From the NCBI GenBank assembly GCA_019694395.1, contig JAIBCC010000002.1, positions 124,330 to 188,329 of the forward strand: 64,000 nt of DNA. Direction: 5' to 3'. The notes under the pieces were generated by a model that was not told the DNA's origin, made no database searches, and worked only from the letters and a program-made list of their open reading frames with translations. This document shows positions 7,938 to 17,407 of the stretch, in pieces (the stretch's first letter is position 1; each line of letters starts with the position of its first letter). A program made the position numbers and the translations under genes. This DNA comes from Pyrinomonadaceae bacterium (GTDB lineage: Bacteria; Acidobacteriota; Blastocatellia; Pyrinomonadales; Pyrinomonadaceae).

Positions 7938-10235
7938 TCATTTGTCCTCTTTCAAAATATCAATTCGCCAACTAAATTCGTCGAATAAACGAGGACTGTT
8001 AGAAATTTTAACAAACTCGATTTTGCCTGTTTTTCCTACGAATAAAGTGGTTGGAAATGCAATTGAACTATTGAACATAATATTTCCGGTGTAGGTATCG
8101 CCGATTAAAACAGGAAAATTATATTTTTTATCAACCATAAATTTTTTGACATCGGCAAGTTCATCGTTTGAATCCATTGTCAAAATCACGACATCCTTGT
8201 CATTTTTGTATTTATCAACTAATTTTTGGAAATCCGGCATTTCTGCCACGCACGGAGCGCACCACGTTCCCCAGAAATTTATCACAGCAACTTTGCCTTT
8301 TAATTCCTCTGATGAAAAGGGTTTGCCTTCAATGGTTTGCAGATTAAACGCCGCCAAATCTTTTGGAGTTTTGATGCGTGATGAAAGTAAATCATTTTTC
8401 AATTTGAGATTTATTTTCTCTTTTATTTGCGCCAAATAAACATCCAGACCTTCTCTGCTTCCTGTTTTTTTAGCATAAAGAGTGCGAAATGGTATCAAAT
8501 CTAATGCTTCGCGTCCGGTTACGTTTTTCAAATAATAACCTTCGGCTTTATCAAAATCTTTTTTATTCGTATAGAGTTCAGCAAAATCTCGGTCAATTGA
8601 TCTGGATAAACTTGCGATTTGTCCAGATTCAACCCCATTTGACGGAATGGTTGATTGAATTTCGGTTAAAAGTTTTTCTGCTTCGTCTAAATTTCCATCC
8701 TTTAAAAAGACCTCAGCTAATACTAATTTGGCATTACCTCGAATTGGAATATCGAGTTTTTGCATAGCCAGTGCAGGTTTTTCTTTGAGCATTGTTTCAA
8801 CATCATCCATTCCGGCACGAGCATATTTTTCCGCATCTTGCACGAGTTTATTGTCTTTAGCATTTATTTTGGCACGGGTCAGGATTTTGGCTATTTCGGA
8901 ATTCATTATTTGTGAAGTCGTGTTCTTCTTATATTTTAAAACCCCCTCAATCAATTCTTTTATATTTTCGTCACCGTTCAAAATATCAAAATTGCTCAAA
9001 TTCAAAAGTGAATAATAAGTCTCTCCAAGTTTAACCGTGTCAAAGTGATTTGGACGTTTGATGAAATCTTGCCGCATTTTTTTGATGGCGTTCATTTTTT
9101 CCATCCGCTTCCTTGAATCTTCCAAAAATTTAGACATATCCGGTTTTGTGCCTTCGCTCATTTTTCCGAGACTTTCAATTGTCTTATTGATGTCAAAATC
9201 TTTAACCATCTCCTTTTGCGCCCGTTCAATCCGGTTGTAGAGAACTGCTTCATCAAATTTGGTGTTAGGAAATTTTTGCAGGACTTTATTTTCATAAAAA
9301 TCGCGCTTCTCATCATTTTTCAGAGTTTCATACAAACTGGCGGCTCCAAATAAAACATCGGGCGAGTCTTCCAACAATGACGAGTTGTTATTGAAATACG
9401 TGGTAATCTCTTTTTCTACTTCAATTAAGTTTTGCGCCTGATCTTTACCGGATTGATTTGCCATTGATTCGAGCAATGACTTTTCAATTTCCCAGGATTT
9501 TGGTGAAAACTTAGCCGCTTTTCTAAAGAATGGGATAGCTTCATCAAATCTTTTATCTGCCGCCAGTTGGTAACCATAAATGAAATTTGCGTTGACAGAA
9601 TTTGGGCTAAGAGCTACAGCCTTGGTCAGCAAATCAAAAGCCTGTTGTTTTTTCGCGGCATCACTTTTGGCTAAATAGTAGCTATTCAATGCTTTGGCAA
9701 CTAACAAACGGCTTTGATCCTTGATTTTAGCTGCATTTTTATCCAGCCAAATATCTGAATCGGCATATTTGGAATTTTTGTAAATCGCATTGTTATAGAT
9801 AAAAATCGTGTCTTCATCGTCAGGCGCAAGTTTAATCAATTTTTCAGCAGTTGAAATAGCCTCTGAAGGTTTGTTGTAGCTTTGAGCAAAGCATAAAGCC
9901 GTCAAAGTCCAACGATTTTCCCCTTTTTCAGCCAAGAATTTTTGCGACGATTCAAATCCGGCTGGCGAGTCCAATTTGACAAGGTTTATTAAATGCCAAG
10001 CCTGTAATTCCTGATTGTCAGGGAATTTTACCGTAAGACTATTTCCTTCTTTTACACCTCCAATATAGTCACGGTTAAAGAAAAAATCCCGCAACTGTTT
10101 TATTGCAGTCGCAGGTGTAATTTGGGCTGAAGTGCTTGATTTAGTTGAGCTTGGCGTAACAGTTTTTTTTGTTTGTGCCAATGTATTTGAAAGACAGAGA
10201 ATCGCTGTCAGCGATAAAAATAAGATTTTTTTCAT
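7938..10235 (-). CDS. Secreted TPR protein with C-terminal TlpA-type thioredoxin domain
   Basis: 765 residues. A signal peptide (1-20) leads into about 550 residues of helical repeat sequence with TPR-like character (for example FIYGYQLAADKRFDEAIPFF). The last ~150 residues are a thioredoxin fold of the TlpA/AhpC-TSA type with redox centre Cys-Ala-Pro-Cys at 659-662 (FWGTWCAPC), the following GKVAVINFWGTW strand and the cis-Pro segment AFPTTLF. It is probably periplasmic and acts in disulfide reduction, for example of cytochrome or envelope proteins, with the TPR part binding a partner. An AGGAG site precedes the ATG. The partner is unknown. Confidence 0.85.
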   Translation of the reverse strand: MKKILFLSLTAILCLSNTLAQTKKTVTPSSTKSSTSAQITPATAIKQLRDFFFNRDYIGGVKEGNSLTVKFPDNQELQAWHLINLVKLDSPAGFESSQKFLAEKGENRWTLTALCFAQSYNKPSEAISTAEKLIKLAPDDEDTIFIYNNAIYKNSKYADSDIWLDKNAAKIKDQSRLLVAKALNSYYLAKSDAAKKQQAFDLLTKAVALSPNSVNANFIYGYQLAADKRFDEAIPFFRKAAKFSPKSWEIEKSLLESMANQSGKDQAQNLIEVEKEITTYFNNNSSLLEDSPDVLFGAASLYETLKNDEKRDFYENKVLQKFPNTKFDEAVLYNRIERAQKEMVKDFDINKTIESLGKMSEGTKPDMSKFLEDSRKRMEKMNAIKKMRQDFIKRPNHFDTVKLGETYYSLLNLSNFDILNGDENIKELIEGVLKYKKNTTSQIMNSEIAKILTRAKINAKDNKLVQDAEKYARAGMDDVETMLKEKPALAMQKLDIPIRGNAKLVLAEVFLKDGNLDEAEKLLTEIQSTIPSNGVESGQIASLSRSIDRDFAELYTNKKDFDKAEGYYLKNVTGREALDLIPFRTLYAKKTGSREGLDVYLAQIKEKINLKLKNDLLSSRIKTPKDLAAFNLQTIEGKPFSSEELKGKVAVINFWGTWCAPCVAEMPDFQKLVDKYKNDKDVVILTMDSNDELADVKKFMVDKKYNFPVLIGDTYTGNIMFNSSIAFPTTLFVGKTGKIEFVKISNSPRLFDEFSWRIDILKEDK

Positions 10236-10282
10236 CGTGAACTCCTTTGTGATTATTATTTTTTTGAGGGGGCAGAAACCTT

Positions 10283-11518
10283 TTAATTTGCAGTCCTTTC
10301 TTTCCAGCTTTGGGGATTGCTTCCATCGTCCAGTCTAACCATTTCAACTGCTCCTGGTGAGGGGCAAACGAGGGTGCATAGATTACAACCAACGCATTCG
10401 TGTTCATCCACTAATGGAAATTTATTTTCATCAAAGCTGAAACATTGATGCGCTCCGTCTTCGCAGGCAACATAGCAAAGGTTGCATTTGACGCATTTAT
10501 CGTTGTTGACGCGGGCAACGACTTTGTAATTTAAATCCAAATGCCCCCAATCGGTTACTCTTTGAACAGATTTCCCGATTATTTCATTGACAGATTTAAA
10601 ACCTTTTTCATCCAGATAGTTGGTCAAACCGTCAATCATATCTTCAACGATTCGATAGCCGTAGTGCATAACTGCGGTGCAAACCTGAACATTTCCCGCA
10701 CCAAGCAACAAAAACTCAACCGCATCACGCCAATTGGCAATTCCGCCGATGCCCGAAATCGGAATATTGAATTCTTCATCCCGCGCAAGTTCGGCTAACA
10801 TATTCAGCGCAATCGGTTTAACTGCCGGACCGCAATATCCGCCGTGAGCCGCTTTGCCGTTGACATTTGGATAAGGAATCATCGTGTCAATATCTACTCC
10901 CATCACGGAATTGATTGTGTTGATTAGAGATACTGCATCTGCCCCGCCTTTTTGCGCGGCGCGTCCGGGCGGAACGATATTGGTCACATTTGGAGTTAAT
11001 TTGACGATGACTGGCAGATTTGAAACTTCCTTGACCCATTCCGTGACCATACAGGTATATTCGGGAACTTGCCCCATTGCCGCGCCCATTCCGCGCTCGC
11101 TCATTCCGTGCGGACAGCCAAAATTTAATTCAAATCCGTCACAGCCTGTATCTTGAGTCTTTTTAACAATTTCGTGCCATGCTTCGCGTTTTGATTCAAC
11201 CATCAGGGAGGCAATAACGGCGTGTTTCGGATATTTCTTTTTGCACTCATACATTTCCTTGAGGTTGACTTCCAAAGGTCGGTCAGTGATGAGTTCTATG
11301 TTGTTCAAACCCAGCATTCGGGTTGAGCCGTAATCAATTGCGGCTAAACGTGAAGAAACGTTGACGATCGGTTCACCCAACGTTTTCCAGACCGCCCCGC
11401 CCCAACCTGCATCAAATGCGCGTTCGATCATCGACCCCATATTGGTCGGCGGTGCGCTTGCCAACCAAAAGGGATTAGGGGATTTGATACCTACGAAATT
11501 TGAATTTAAATCTGCCAT
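10283..11518 (-). CDS. preA: Dihydropyrimidine dehydrogenase subunit PreA-like (FMN, two 4Fe-4S)
   Basis: 411 residues. The N-terminal TIM barrel resembles dihydroorotate/dihydropyrimidine dehydrogenase, with the active-site loop FGCPHGMSERGMGAAMGQ and FMN-binding GIGGI. The C-terminal ferredoxin domain carries two clusters, CVKCNLCYVAC and CVGCNLCTLVCP. PreA with PreT reduces uracil and thymine using NADH. A PreT-like FAD/Fe-S partner is not encoded next to it: the neighbours are a thioredoxin-like gene and a YbjQ-family gene. The electron donor may therefore be elsewhere, or the enzyme may use ferredoxin. The family assignment is firm; the physiological direction is uncertain. Confidence 0.92.
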   Translation of the reverse strand: MADLNSNFVGIKSPNPFWLASAPPTNMGSMIERAFDAGWGGAVWKTLGEPIVNVSSRLAAIDYGSTRMLGLNNIELITDRPLEVNLKEMYECKKKYPKHAVIASLMVESKREAWHEIVKKTQDTGCDGFELNFGCPHGMSERGMGAAMGQVPEYTCMVTEWVKEVSNLPVIVKLTPNVTNIVPPGRAAQKGGADAVSLINTINSVMGVDIDTMIPYPNVNGKAAHGGYCGPAVKPIALNMLAELARDEEFNIPISGIGGIANWRDAVEFLLLGAGNVQVCTAVMHYGYRIVEDMIDGLTNYLDEKGFKSVNEIIGKSVQRVTDWGHLDLNYKVVARVNNDKCVKCNLCYVACEDGAHQCFSFDENKFPLVDEHECVGCNLCTLVCPSPGAVEMVRLDDGSNPQSWKERTAN

Positions 11519-11635
11519 ATTTTCTTACTTAAAATGTTGAAATGGTGCTGATTTGATAATATACACTTATTTCATAATGACAGGCTAGAAAAAAAGTCAT
11601 TTTGGAAGATAATTTGTTTTTAGATTTGAATAAAC

Positions 11636-11956
11636 CTATTTACTTCTTAATTTAACGGCAGTCCCGTAAGCTAAAACTTCGGTTGAACCTTGCCCGAATT
11701 CGGTTGAATCAAACCGCATTCCGATTATGGCATCTGCCCCGATTTCGTGTGCGTGTGCAATCATTCGATTAGTGGCTTCTTTTCGTGCTTCTTCGCAAAC
11801 ATGGGTAAATTCTTCAATATTGCCGCCTGCCAATGATTTTAAACCACCGATAATTCCGCGCCCAATTCCGGTTGCCCGAACCACGATACCGCGCACAACA
11901 CCCAAATATTGATCAATTTCATATCCTGTAACCTCGTTTCCGGTTGTTACTATCAT
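11636..11956 (-). CDS. YbjQ/UPF0145 family protein
   Basis: 106 residues matching the YbjQ (UPF0145) family over its full length: an N-terminal TTGNEVTGYEIDQYLGVVRG, the central IIGGLKSLAGGNIEEFTHVC, and the C-terminal HAHEIGADAIIGMRFD and GTAVKLR. Members form compact beta-rich pentamers and were once annotated as heavy-metal binding; their function is not established. It lies between preA and an ABC permease gene on the same strand, with no clear functional link to either. Confidence 0.9.
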   Translation of the reverse strand: MIVTTGNEVTGYEIDQYLGVVRGIVVRATGIGRGIIGGLKSLAGGNIEEFTHVCEEARKEATNRMIAHAHEIGADAIIGMRFDSTEFGQGSTEVLAYGTAVKLRSK

Positions 11957-11973
11957 TGTTATTTCTCCTATTT

Positions 11974-13254
11974 TTATTCGTATCTTAAAGCCTCGATCGG
12001 GTTCAGTCGGCTTGCCTTAAACGCCGGTAAAACGCCCGCTAAAAATGCTATCACGCAAACCAATAAAATCACCCAAACTATTGAAAATAAACGAAATGAA
12101 AAAAGACTGTAACCTTCAAATGATGAAAGATAAGCGGTAGTTAAAATATTGGCAAAAGTTCCGACAATTATTCCACCGATTACCCCCACAATCGCTCCCC
12201 AAAAACCAATCAAAATACTTTCTAAGGTAAACAATAAAAAGATCTTTTCACTCCCCATTCCGAGTGCTTTTTGTAAACCGATTTCCTTGGTTCGTTCCAT
12301 TACGGCTACGATTAGTGTATTAATAATTCCAAATGAAGCCGCCAAAAGTGCGATAAAGGCAAAGAAATTCAATCCGATTTGCAAAATTCCGATCGCATCA
12401 TAGGTTCGTTTTTCCTGATCGGCAAAGGTTTCCGCAGAAAAGCCTTTTTCGTCTAATTTCCTCTTTATTTCCCCAATTCGTTTGTCGTTTGAGGTATCTA
12501 ATTGAAAAGTAAAATTCCAAAATTTATTAAAACCGTCCGAATTTCGATGTTGATCTTCGTAAATCCTTTTTGCTGAATCGGCATCGACAAAACAATTCCC
12601 ATTTGCCATAAATCCTTTGGTTGCAACTCCGGCGATTTTTAATTGCATCATTTTTATTTCACCTGATTGCCCGACTTCATATGCAATGGTGACATCTTTG
12701 CCGATTAAAGTTTTGATGTCCGGACTAAAGGTTTTGCCCAAGGCAAGCGGAATAATAATTTCCCCAGTTCCGGTAATTGTGCTGCCTACTTCGACCTTTT
12801 GTTTGATTCCTTCGGATAGCATTCCCAGATTTAATTTATATTTTTTGATGCCGTCCAAAGTGATGTATTCACCGTCAATGTCAAAACGCGGTGTAATTGT
12901 TTTAATTTCGGGCAAATCCTTTTTTAGGGATTCCATTTGAGTAATATCCAACGAATAAGAGTTTGGATCCACAACATTTCCGGCTTCGTCTTGAGTTTTT
13001 TCTTTGTATTCGATCGGTTCGTCGGCTTTTCTACCACTGTTTGGAGTTTCAAATTTTTTACGGACAAACAGAATATTTGCCCCTTCACGATTTTTTACTT
13101 GATTTTCAACATAATCTTTCATTCCATCACCCAAAGCGTTGGTCATTACAAGCGTAAAAGCACCCACAAAAATTGCCATGATGGTCAAAAAAGTGCGGAG
13201 CTTGTTTCGCAAAAGATTGCGGTTGGCGATACGTAAAAGGTCTCGTAATTTCAT
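11974..13254 (-). CDS. ABC transporter permease, MacB/FtsX family
   Basis: 426 residues: an N-terminal helix (about 19-41) after the conserved NRNLLRNKLRTFLTI segment, a periplasmic MacB-type domain (about 45-285), and three C-terminal helices with the FtsX signature ERTKEIGLQKALGMG and the ending FKASRLNPIEALRYE. Such permeases work by mechanical coupling across the inner membrane (lipoprotein release, peptide or antibiotic export) and do not themselves form a channel. It follows its ATPase gene after four bases. Without an adjacent membrane-fusion protein the substrate cannot be assigned. Confidence 0.92.
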   Translation of the reverse strand: MKLRDLLRIANRNLLRNKLRTFLTIMAIFVGAFTLVMTNALGDGMKDYVENQVKNREGANILFVRKKFETPNSGRKADEPIEYKEKTQDEAGNVVDPNSYSLDITQMESLKKDLPEIKTITPRFDIDGEYITLDGIKKYKLNLGMLSEGIKQKVEVGSTITGTGEIIIPLALGKTFSPDIKTLIGKDVTIAYEVGQSGEIKMMQLKIAGVATKGFMANGNCFVDADSAKRIYEDQHRNSDGFNKFWNFTFQLDTSNDKRIGEIKRKLDEKGFSAETFADQEKRTYDAIGILQIGLNFFAFIALLAASFGIINTLIVAVMERTKEIGLQKALGMGSEKIFLLFTLESILIGFWGAIVGVIGGIIVGTFANILTTAYLSSFEGYSLFSFRLFSIVWVILLVCVIAFLAGVLPAFKASRLNPIEALRYE

Positions 13255-13258
13255 AAGT

Positions 13259-14023
13259 TTAGGAAGTTATGGAAGTTTCGGAAGTTTGACCAGAATCGGT
13301 TTTAGTTAATTCATCAACCTTTTGAGCCTCTTCAAACTTTTTGCCCTTTTTAATCTTATCTTTGATTATTTCACCGTCTTTCAATTCAATGATTCGGTTA
13401 CACTTTTTGGCTAAATCGGAATCGTGAGTAACAATTATCAAAGTAATTCCTTTTTCCCGATTTAAATCAAAAAGCATTTTTTCAATCAATTCGCCGGTGT
13501 TTGAATCAAGATTTCCCGTAGGTTCATCGGCAAAAATCACTTTTGGAATTCCAACCAACGCTCGTGCAATGCAAACTCTTTGCTTTTCTCCGCCCGAAAG
13601 GTCTTTGGCTTTTTTATCTTCTTTGGCTTTTAAATCCACCGCTTCGAGCGCATCCATTCCAGCACGAATCATTTTATATTGGCTCATTCCGCGAATTCGC
13701 AAGGGAAAAAGAACGTTTTCTAAAACCGTTTCCCGTCCATTTAAGAAAAATTGCTGAAAAACAAAACCGAATTTTTCATTACGTAATAAATTTCTTTCTT
13801 TTTCGCTCAAAATTGAAACGTCTTGTTCCTCAAACATAATCCGTCCCAGCGTCGGTGTATCAAGACAAGCCAAAAGGTGCATTAAGGTTGATTTTCCGCT
13901 TCCGGATTTTCCGATTATAGCTACGCATTCGCCCTGGTTTATCTTTAAATTGACGTTCTTTAAAACCTCATAATCAACCCCGTCACTGGTAAAAGTTCTA
14001 TATAAATTTACGGCTTCAAGCAT
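13259..14023 (-). CDS. ABC transporter ATP-binding protein, LolD/MacB type
   Basis: 254 residues. Walker A is GKSGSGKST (38-46), the signature is LSGGEKQR, Walker B is VIFADEPTGNLD, and the switch is VTHDSDLA. These sequences place it with the LolD/MacB/FtsE subgroup that powers FtsX-like permeases. About 30 extra residues at the C-terminus are charged and low in complexity (KKGKKFEEAQ, then Ser/Thr-rich). It is the first gene of a two-gene operon with the permease at 11974-13254. Confidence 0.93.
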   Translation of the reverse strand: MLEAVNLYRTFTSDGVDYEVLKNVNLKINQGECVAIIGKSGSGKSTLMHLLACLDTPTLGRIMFEEQDVSILSEKERNLLRNEKFGFVFQQFFLNGRETVLENVLFPLRIRGMSQYKMIRAGMDALEAVDLKAKEDKKAKDLSGGEKQRVCIARALVGIPKVIFADEPTGNLDSNTGELIEKMLFDLNREKGITLIIVTHDSDLAKKCNRIIELKDGEIIKDKIKKGKKFEEAQKVDELTKTDSGQTSETSITS

Positions 14024-14132
14024 AATTTTCGTTTTCAGTTACGTTTGGTGCTTTGGCATTGTTTCAAATTATTGGATAAACTTTAGACAAGCTAATTATT
14101 TGAAAAGTTTTTTTAATCAGTAACATCTTGAC

Positions 14133-14159
14133 GCTAGCCTTTCGTAATGTTAGCTTTTT
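14133..14159 (+). promoter_or_regulatory. Short hairpin with T-run in front of gcvT (possible attenuator)
   Basis: GCTAGC (14133-14138) can pair with GTTAGC (14149-14154, one G-U) and is followed by TTTTT, 26 bp before the gcvT ATG. It could be a weak attenuator. A TTGACG at 14128 could be a -35 element, though no good -10 box follows. No glycine riboswitch consensus is visible here. Confidence 0.25.
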
Positions 14160-14184
14160 CCTTGATACATTCAAGCAAAAAATT

Positions 14185-15285
14185 ATGGAAAATCTGAAGA
14201 AAACTCCGTTGAATGCTGCCCATCGTGCTTTGGGCGGAAAAATGGTTGATTTTGGCGGTTGGGATATGCCGGTGCAATATCGCGCCGGAGTCATTGCCGA
14301 ACATCTGGCAACCCGCGAAAAAGCCGGACTTTTTGACGTTTCGCATATGGGCGAAATTCACGTTGACGGTCCTGATGCAATTGCCTTTGTTAATTCTATA
14401 ACCACTAATGATGTCAGCAAATTAGTTGATGGACAGGCTCATTATTCCGCTTTAACCAATGAACGCGGGGGAGTAGTTGACGATTTGCTGGTTTACCGTT
14501 TTGGCGAAAATAAATTGTTTTTAGTGGTGAATGCCGGAACAACCGAAAAAGATTGGGATTGGATTTCATCCAAACGGGGCGATTATGATGTTGATTTGCG
14601 CCACGCTTCGTCAGATTATTGCCAAATTGCAATCCAGGGTCCCAAAGCAATCGGTATTTTACAAAAACTGACCGAAACAGATTTATCTACAATCAAATAT
14701 TACCATTTCACCACCGGCGAAGTTGACGGTGTTCCATCCATCATTTCCCGCACCGGATATACGGGCGAAGACGGTTTTGAAGTTTATGCCGATGCCGGAA
14801 AAGCTGAGCAATTATGGAATAAAATGCTTGAAACCGGTGAAAGTGAAGAAATTTTGCCGTGCGGTTTGGCAGCCCGTAACACGTTGCGTTTAGAAGCGGC
14901 TATGTCGCTTTACGGGCATGAACTAGGCGATGATATTTCCCCGTTAGAAGCCAATTTAGGCTGGATTTGCAAATTGAATAAAGAAAATTTTATCGGTAAA
15001 GATGTTTTGGTCAAACAAAAAGAGGAAGGTTTGGACCGAAAATTGGTCGGTTTTGAAATGACTGAACCCGGCATTGCGCGTGACGGATTCCCGATTTATA
15101 TTGATGATGAAAAATTAGGAGTTGTCACATCCGGTTCACCTGCGCCGTTTTTGAAAAAGAATATCGGTTTAGCTTTTGTGCCGACCGAATTTGCAAATAT
15201 CGGACAAGAAATTAAAATTGAAGTTAGAGGCAAACTTTTGTCGGCTGTAATTGTGCCGACTCCATTTTACAAACGGGAAAAATGA
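14185..15285 (+). CDS. gcvT: Glycine cleavage system T protein (aminomethyltransferase)
   Basis: GcvT takes the aminomethyl group from lipoylated GcvH and passes it to tetrahydrofolate, releasing ammonia. I start at the ATG 14185 ([10 protein letters not shown]), which matches the family N-terminus; a TTG at 14128 only extends the open frame. The 366-residue protein shows [11 protein letters not shown], the folate-site segment FDVSHMGE, the GYTGEDGFE motif and the C-terminal Gly-rich beta domain ([20 protein letters not shown]). It is the first gene of the gcv operon, followed by gcvH and the two-subunit P protein. Confidence 0.96.
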   Translation: MENLKKTPLNAAHRALGGKMVDFGGWDMPVQYRAGVIAEHLATREKAGLFDVSHMGEIHVDGPDAIAFVNSITTNDVSKLVDGQAHYSALTNERGGVVDDLLVYRFGENKLFLVVNAGTTEKDWDWISSKRGDYDVDLRHASSDYCQIAIQGPKAIGILQKLTETDLSTIKYYHFTTGEVDGVPSIISRTGYTGEDGFEVYADAGKAEQLWNKMLETGESEEILPCGLAARNTLRLEAAMSLYGHELGDDISPLEANLGWICKLNKENFIGKDVLVKQKEEGLDRKLVGFEMTEPGIARDGFPIYIDDEKLGVVTSGSPAPFLKKNIGLAFVPTEFANIGQEIKIEVRGKLLSAVIVPTPFYKREK

Positions 15286-15388
15286 TCTTTGATTTTTGAT
15301 CTTTAACCTTTGAAAAAAACAAAAAGCTAAAATGACCTTTTTCTGCAAATTCAAAGATTTAAGGTCAAAAATCCAAATTCAATAAATT

Positions 15389-15778
15389 ATGTCAAATATA
15401 CCTGAAAATTTACGTTACTCGAAAGACCATGAATGGGTCTTAGTTGAAGGCGATGTTGCCACCGTAGGCATCACAGATTATGCACAAGAATCATTGGGCG
15501 ATGTTGTTTACATTGAGTTCCCTAAAACCGGTGATTCATTCAATGCACACGAAGCAATCGGTTCGGTTGAATCAGTAAAGGCTGTTTCTGAAATCTTTAC
15601 TCCGGTTGGCGGCGAAGTTGTGGAAGTCAATGAAGGAATTAATGATTCTGCCGAAGTTGTTAACAGTGATTGTTACGGGGGCGGTTGGATGGTCAAGATC
15701 AAAATGAACAATCCCGGTGAAGCCGATGCCATGCTTTCTGCTGACGAATACGAAGAATACCTTTCGGCTAACGCCTAA
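15389..15778 (+). CDS. gcvH: Glycine cleavage system H protein (lipoyl carrier)
   Basis: 129 residues, the normal length. The lipoyl-lysine is Lys64 in GSVESVKAVSE, preceded by the LGDVVYIEFP strand and followed by the EVVEVNEGINDSAEVVN hairpin; the end is MLSADEYEEYL. GcvH shuttles the aminomethyl group between P, T and L proteins on its swinging lipoyl arm. It lies between gcvT and gcvPA. The gaps on either side (103 and 86 bp) contain runs of AAAATC-like short repeats. No dihydrolipoyl dehydrogenase or lipoate enzyme gene is in the window. Confidence 0.97.
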   Translation: MSNIPENLRYSKDHEWVLVEGDVATVGITDYAQESLGDVVYIEFPKTGDSFNAHEAIGSVESVKAVSEIFTPVGGEVVEVNEGINDSAEVVNSDCYGGGWMVKIKMNNPGEADAMLSADEYEEYLSANA

Positions 15779-15864
15779 ATTTGTGATTAAGGTTTGCGAT
15801 TTGCGATTATAAAAATTCATTCGTTCAATCAAAAATCGAAAATCAGAAATCAAAAATCAAAAAA

Positions 15865-17202
15865 ATGAGATATATACCTAATTCACCCGAAGAAAGAGCC
15901 GAAATGCTTGAAATTGTCGGCTTAAAATCGGCTGACGAACTTTTTCGTTCAATTCCGAAAAATGTCCAGCTCGGACGTGCTTTGAACATCACCGAACCGC
16001 TTTCCGAACCCGAAGTTATCGGCGGAATGGAAAAACTGGCGGATAAAAACACTGCTACAAAAAAACCGTCTTTTTTAGGTGCCGGAGTTTATTCACACTA
16101 TTCCCCGACTGTGGTTGACCATTTGATCCAGCGCAGCGAATTTTTTACCAGTTACACTCCCTATCAACCGGAAGTCACACAAGGAACTCTGCAATATATT
16201 TTCGAGTTTCAAACATTGGTTTGCCAGTTGACCGGAATGGAAGTTGCCAATGCTTCGATGTATGACGGCTCGACCTCGATGGCGGAAGCCTTTTTAATGG
16301 CGGCTCGCGTGACCAGACGCAATAAAGTTTTGGTTGCCGAAACGGTTCACCCCGAATATATCGAAGTTGCTAAAACCTACGTCAAACACAGCGAAATGCC
16401 ATTGGAAACGCTCAGTTTTGATGCTGAAACCGGTCGTGTTGTGGATTTGGATAAACTGGACGACCAAACGGCGGCGGTTGTTATTCAATCGCCAAACTTT
16501 TTCGGTTGCGTCGAAGATTTGGAAGCAATTGCTGAAAAAGCACATGCTGTCGGTGCATTACTGATTGTTGTTGTGACTGAAGCAATTTCGTTTGGTTTAT
16601 TAAAAACTCCGGGTGAATGCGGCGCAGATATTGTGGTTGGTGAAGGACAGTCGTGGGGAATCCCGATGAGCTTTGGCGGACCACACGTCGGACTTTTTGC
16701 CTGCAAAGAAAAATATGTCCGCAATATGCCGGGACGACTCGCCGGAATTGCTTACGACAAAAACGGTAATCGCGGTTTTGTTCTGACTTTGGCAACCCGG
16801 GAACAACATATTCGACGCGAAAAAGCCACTTCCAACATTTGCACCAACCAAGGCTTAATTGCTCTCGCCGCCACAATTTATATGGAAACGATGGGCAAAA
16901 AAGGTTTGCAGGAAGTTGCCGTTCAAAATGTCCAAAAAGCAAATTACGCTAAAAAGAAAATCGCTGAATTAGACGGTTTTGAAATTTCTTTTTCGACTCC
17001 GACTTTCAATGAATTTGTCGTGCGTGCGCCGAAAAATGCTGAAGAAACTTTAGCTAAATTATTGAATGAAAACGGCATTGTCGGCGGCTTGCCGCTTTCA
17101 AAATATTACCTGAATCGTGACAATGAGTTTTTGGTTTGCGTCACGGAAACCAATACTAAAGAGCAAATTGAGAGTCTTGTTGAAGGGTTAAGAAGTGTAT
17201 GA
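15865..17202 (+). CDS. gcvPA: Glycine dehydrogenase (decarboxylating) subunit 1
   Basis: The N-terminal half of the split P protein, 445 residues. It begins MRYIPNSPEERAEML and has the usual FLGAGVYSHYSP and FTSYTPYQPEVTQGTLQ segments, followed by EFQTLVCQLTGMEVANASMYDG. The split form works as an alpha2beta2 enzyme in which subunit 2 carries the PLP lysine. Its partner gcvPB is not adjacent, as it usually is, but 3.9 kb downstream (21148-22668). Five genes, including a methyltransferase and nuclease-like genes, lie between them. Confidence 0.96.
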   Translation: MRYIPNSPEERAEMLEIVGLKSADELFRSIPKNVQLGRALNITEPLSEPEVIGGMEKLADKNTATKKPSFLGAGVYSHYSPTVVDHLIQRSEFFTSYTPYQPEVTQGTLQYIFEFQTLVCQLTGMEVANASMYDGSTSMAEAFLMAARVTRRNKVLVAETVHPEYIEVAKTYVKHSEMPLETLSFDAETGRVVDLDKLDDQTAAVVIQSPNFFGCVEDLEAIAEKAHAVGALLIVVVTEAISFGLLKTPGECGADIVVGEGQSWGIPMSFGGPHVGLFACKEKYVRNMPGRLAGIAYDKNGNRGFVLTLATREQHIRREKATSNICTNQGLIALAATIYMETMGKKGLQEVAVQNVQKANYAKKKIAELDGFEISFSTPTFNEFVVRAPKNAEETLAKLLNENGIVGGLPLSKYYLNRDNEFLVCVTETNTKEQIESLVEGLRSV

Positions 17203-17407
17203 ATTAGGAACAATATTATTTCACGGCGGTGACTTATCAACAGTAGATTTATTTTTTCTGTTCTTTCTTTTATTTTGTGTGTTTTTACTTCCAATTATCT
17301 CTCTTTTGGTTTGGTTTTTACTTTTAGCTGATAAAGAAGATAAAAAGAAAGTTAAAAATAGTTCAAAAGTAAAATCCAAATCTGAAGATGAACAAACAAA
17401 CAAATAA
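17195..17407 (+). CDS. Small membrane protein with charged tail
   Basis: 70 residues. It begins 8 bp before the gcvPA stop and its end overlaps the start of the next gene by 20 bp. One strongly hydrophobic segment (about 19-47, rich in Phe and Leu) is followed by a lysine-rich hydrophilic tail (KEDKKKVKNSSK). The double overlap suggests translational coupling within the operon, but no family is recognisable. It could be a chance frame; the clear membrane-plus-tail layout is the main support. Confidence 0.45.
   Translation: MYELGTILFHGGDLSTVDLFFLFFLLFCVFLLPIISLLVWFLLLADKEDKKKVKNSSKVKSKSEDEQTNK

Noticed and set aside
8146..9240. Plus-strand open frames of 60-97 codons across 8.1-9.2 kb
   Set aside because: They lie opposite the TPR-thioredoxin gene, lack ribosome sites and have implausible composition; they are antisense shadows.
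14024..14184. Possible glycine riboswitch before gcvT
   Set aside because: The region does not show the conserved glycine aptamer core; only a short hairpin is present.
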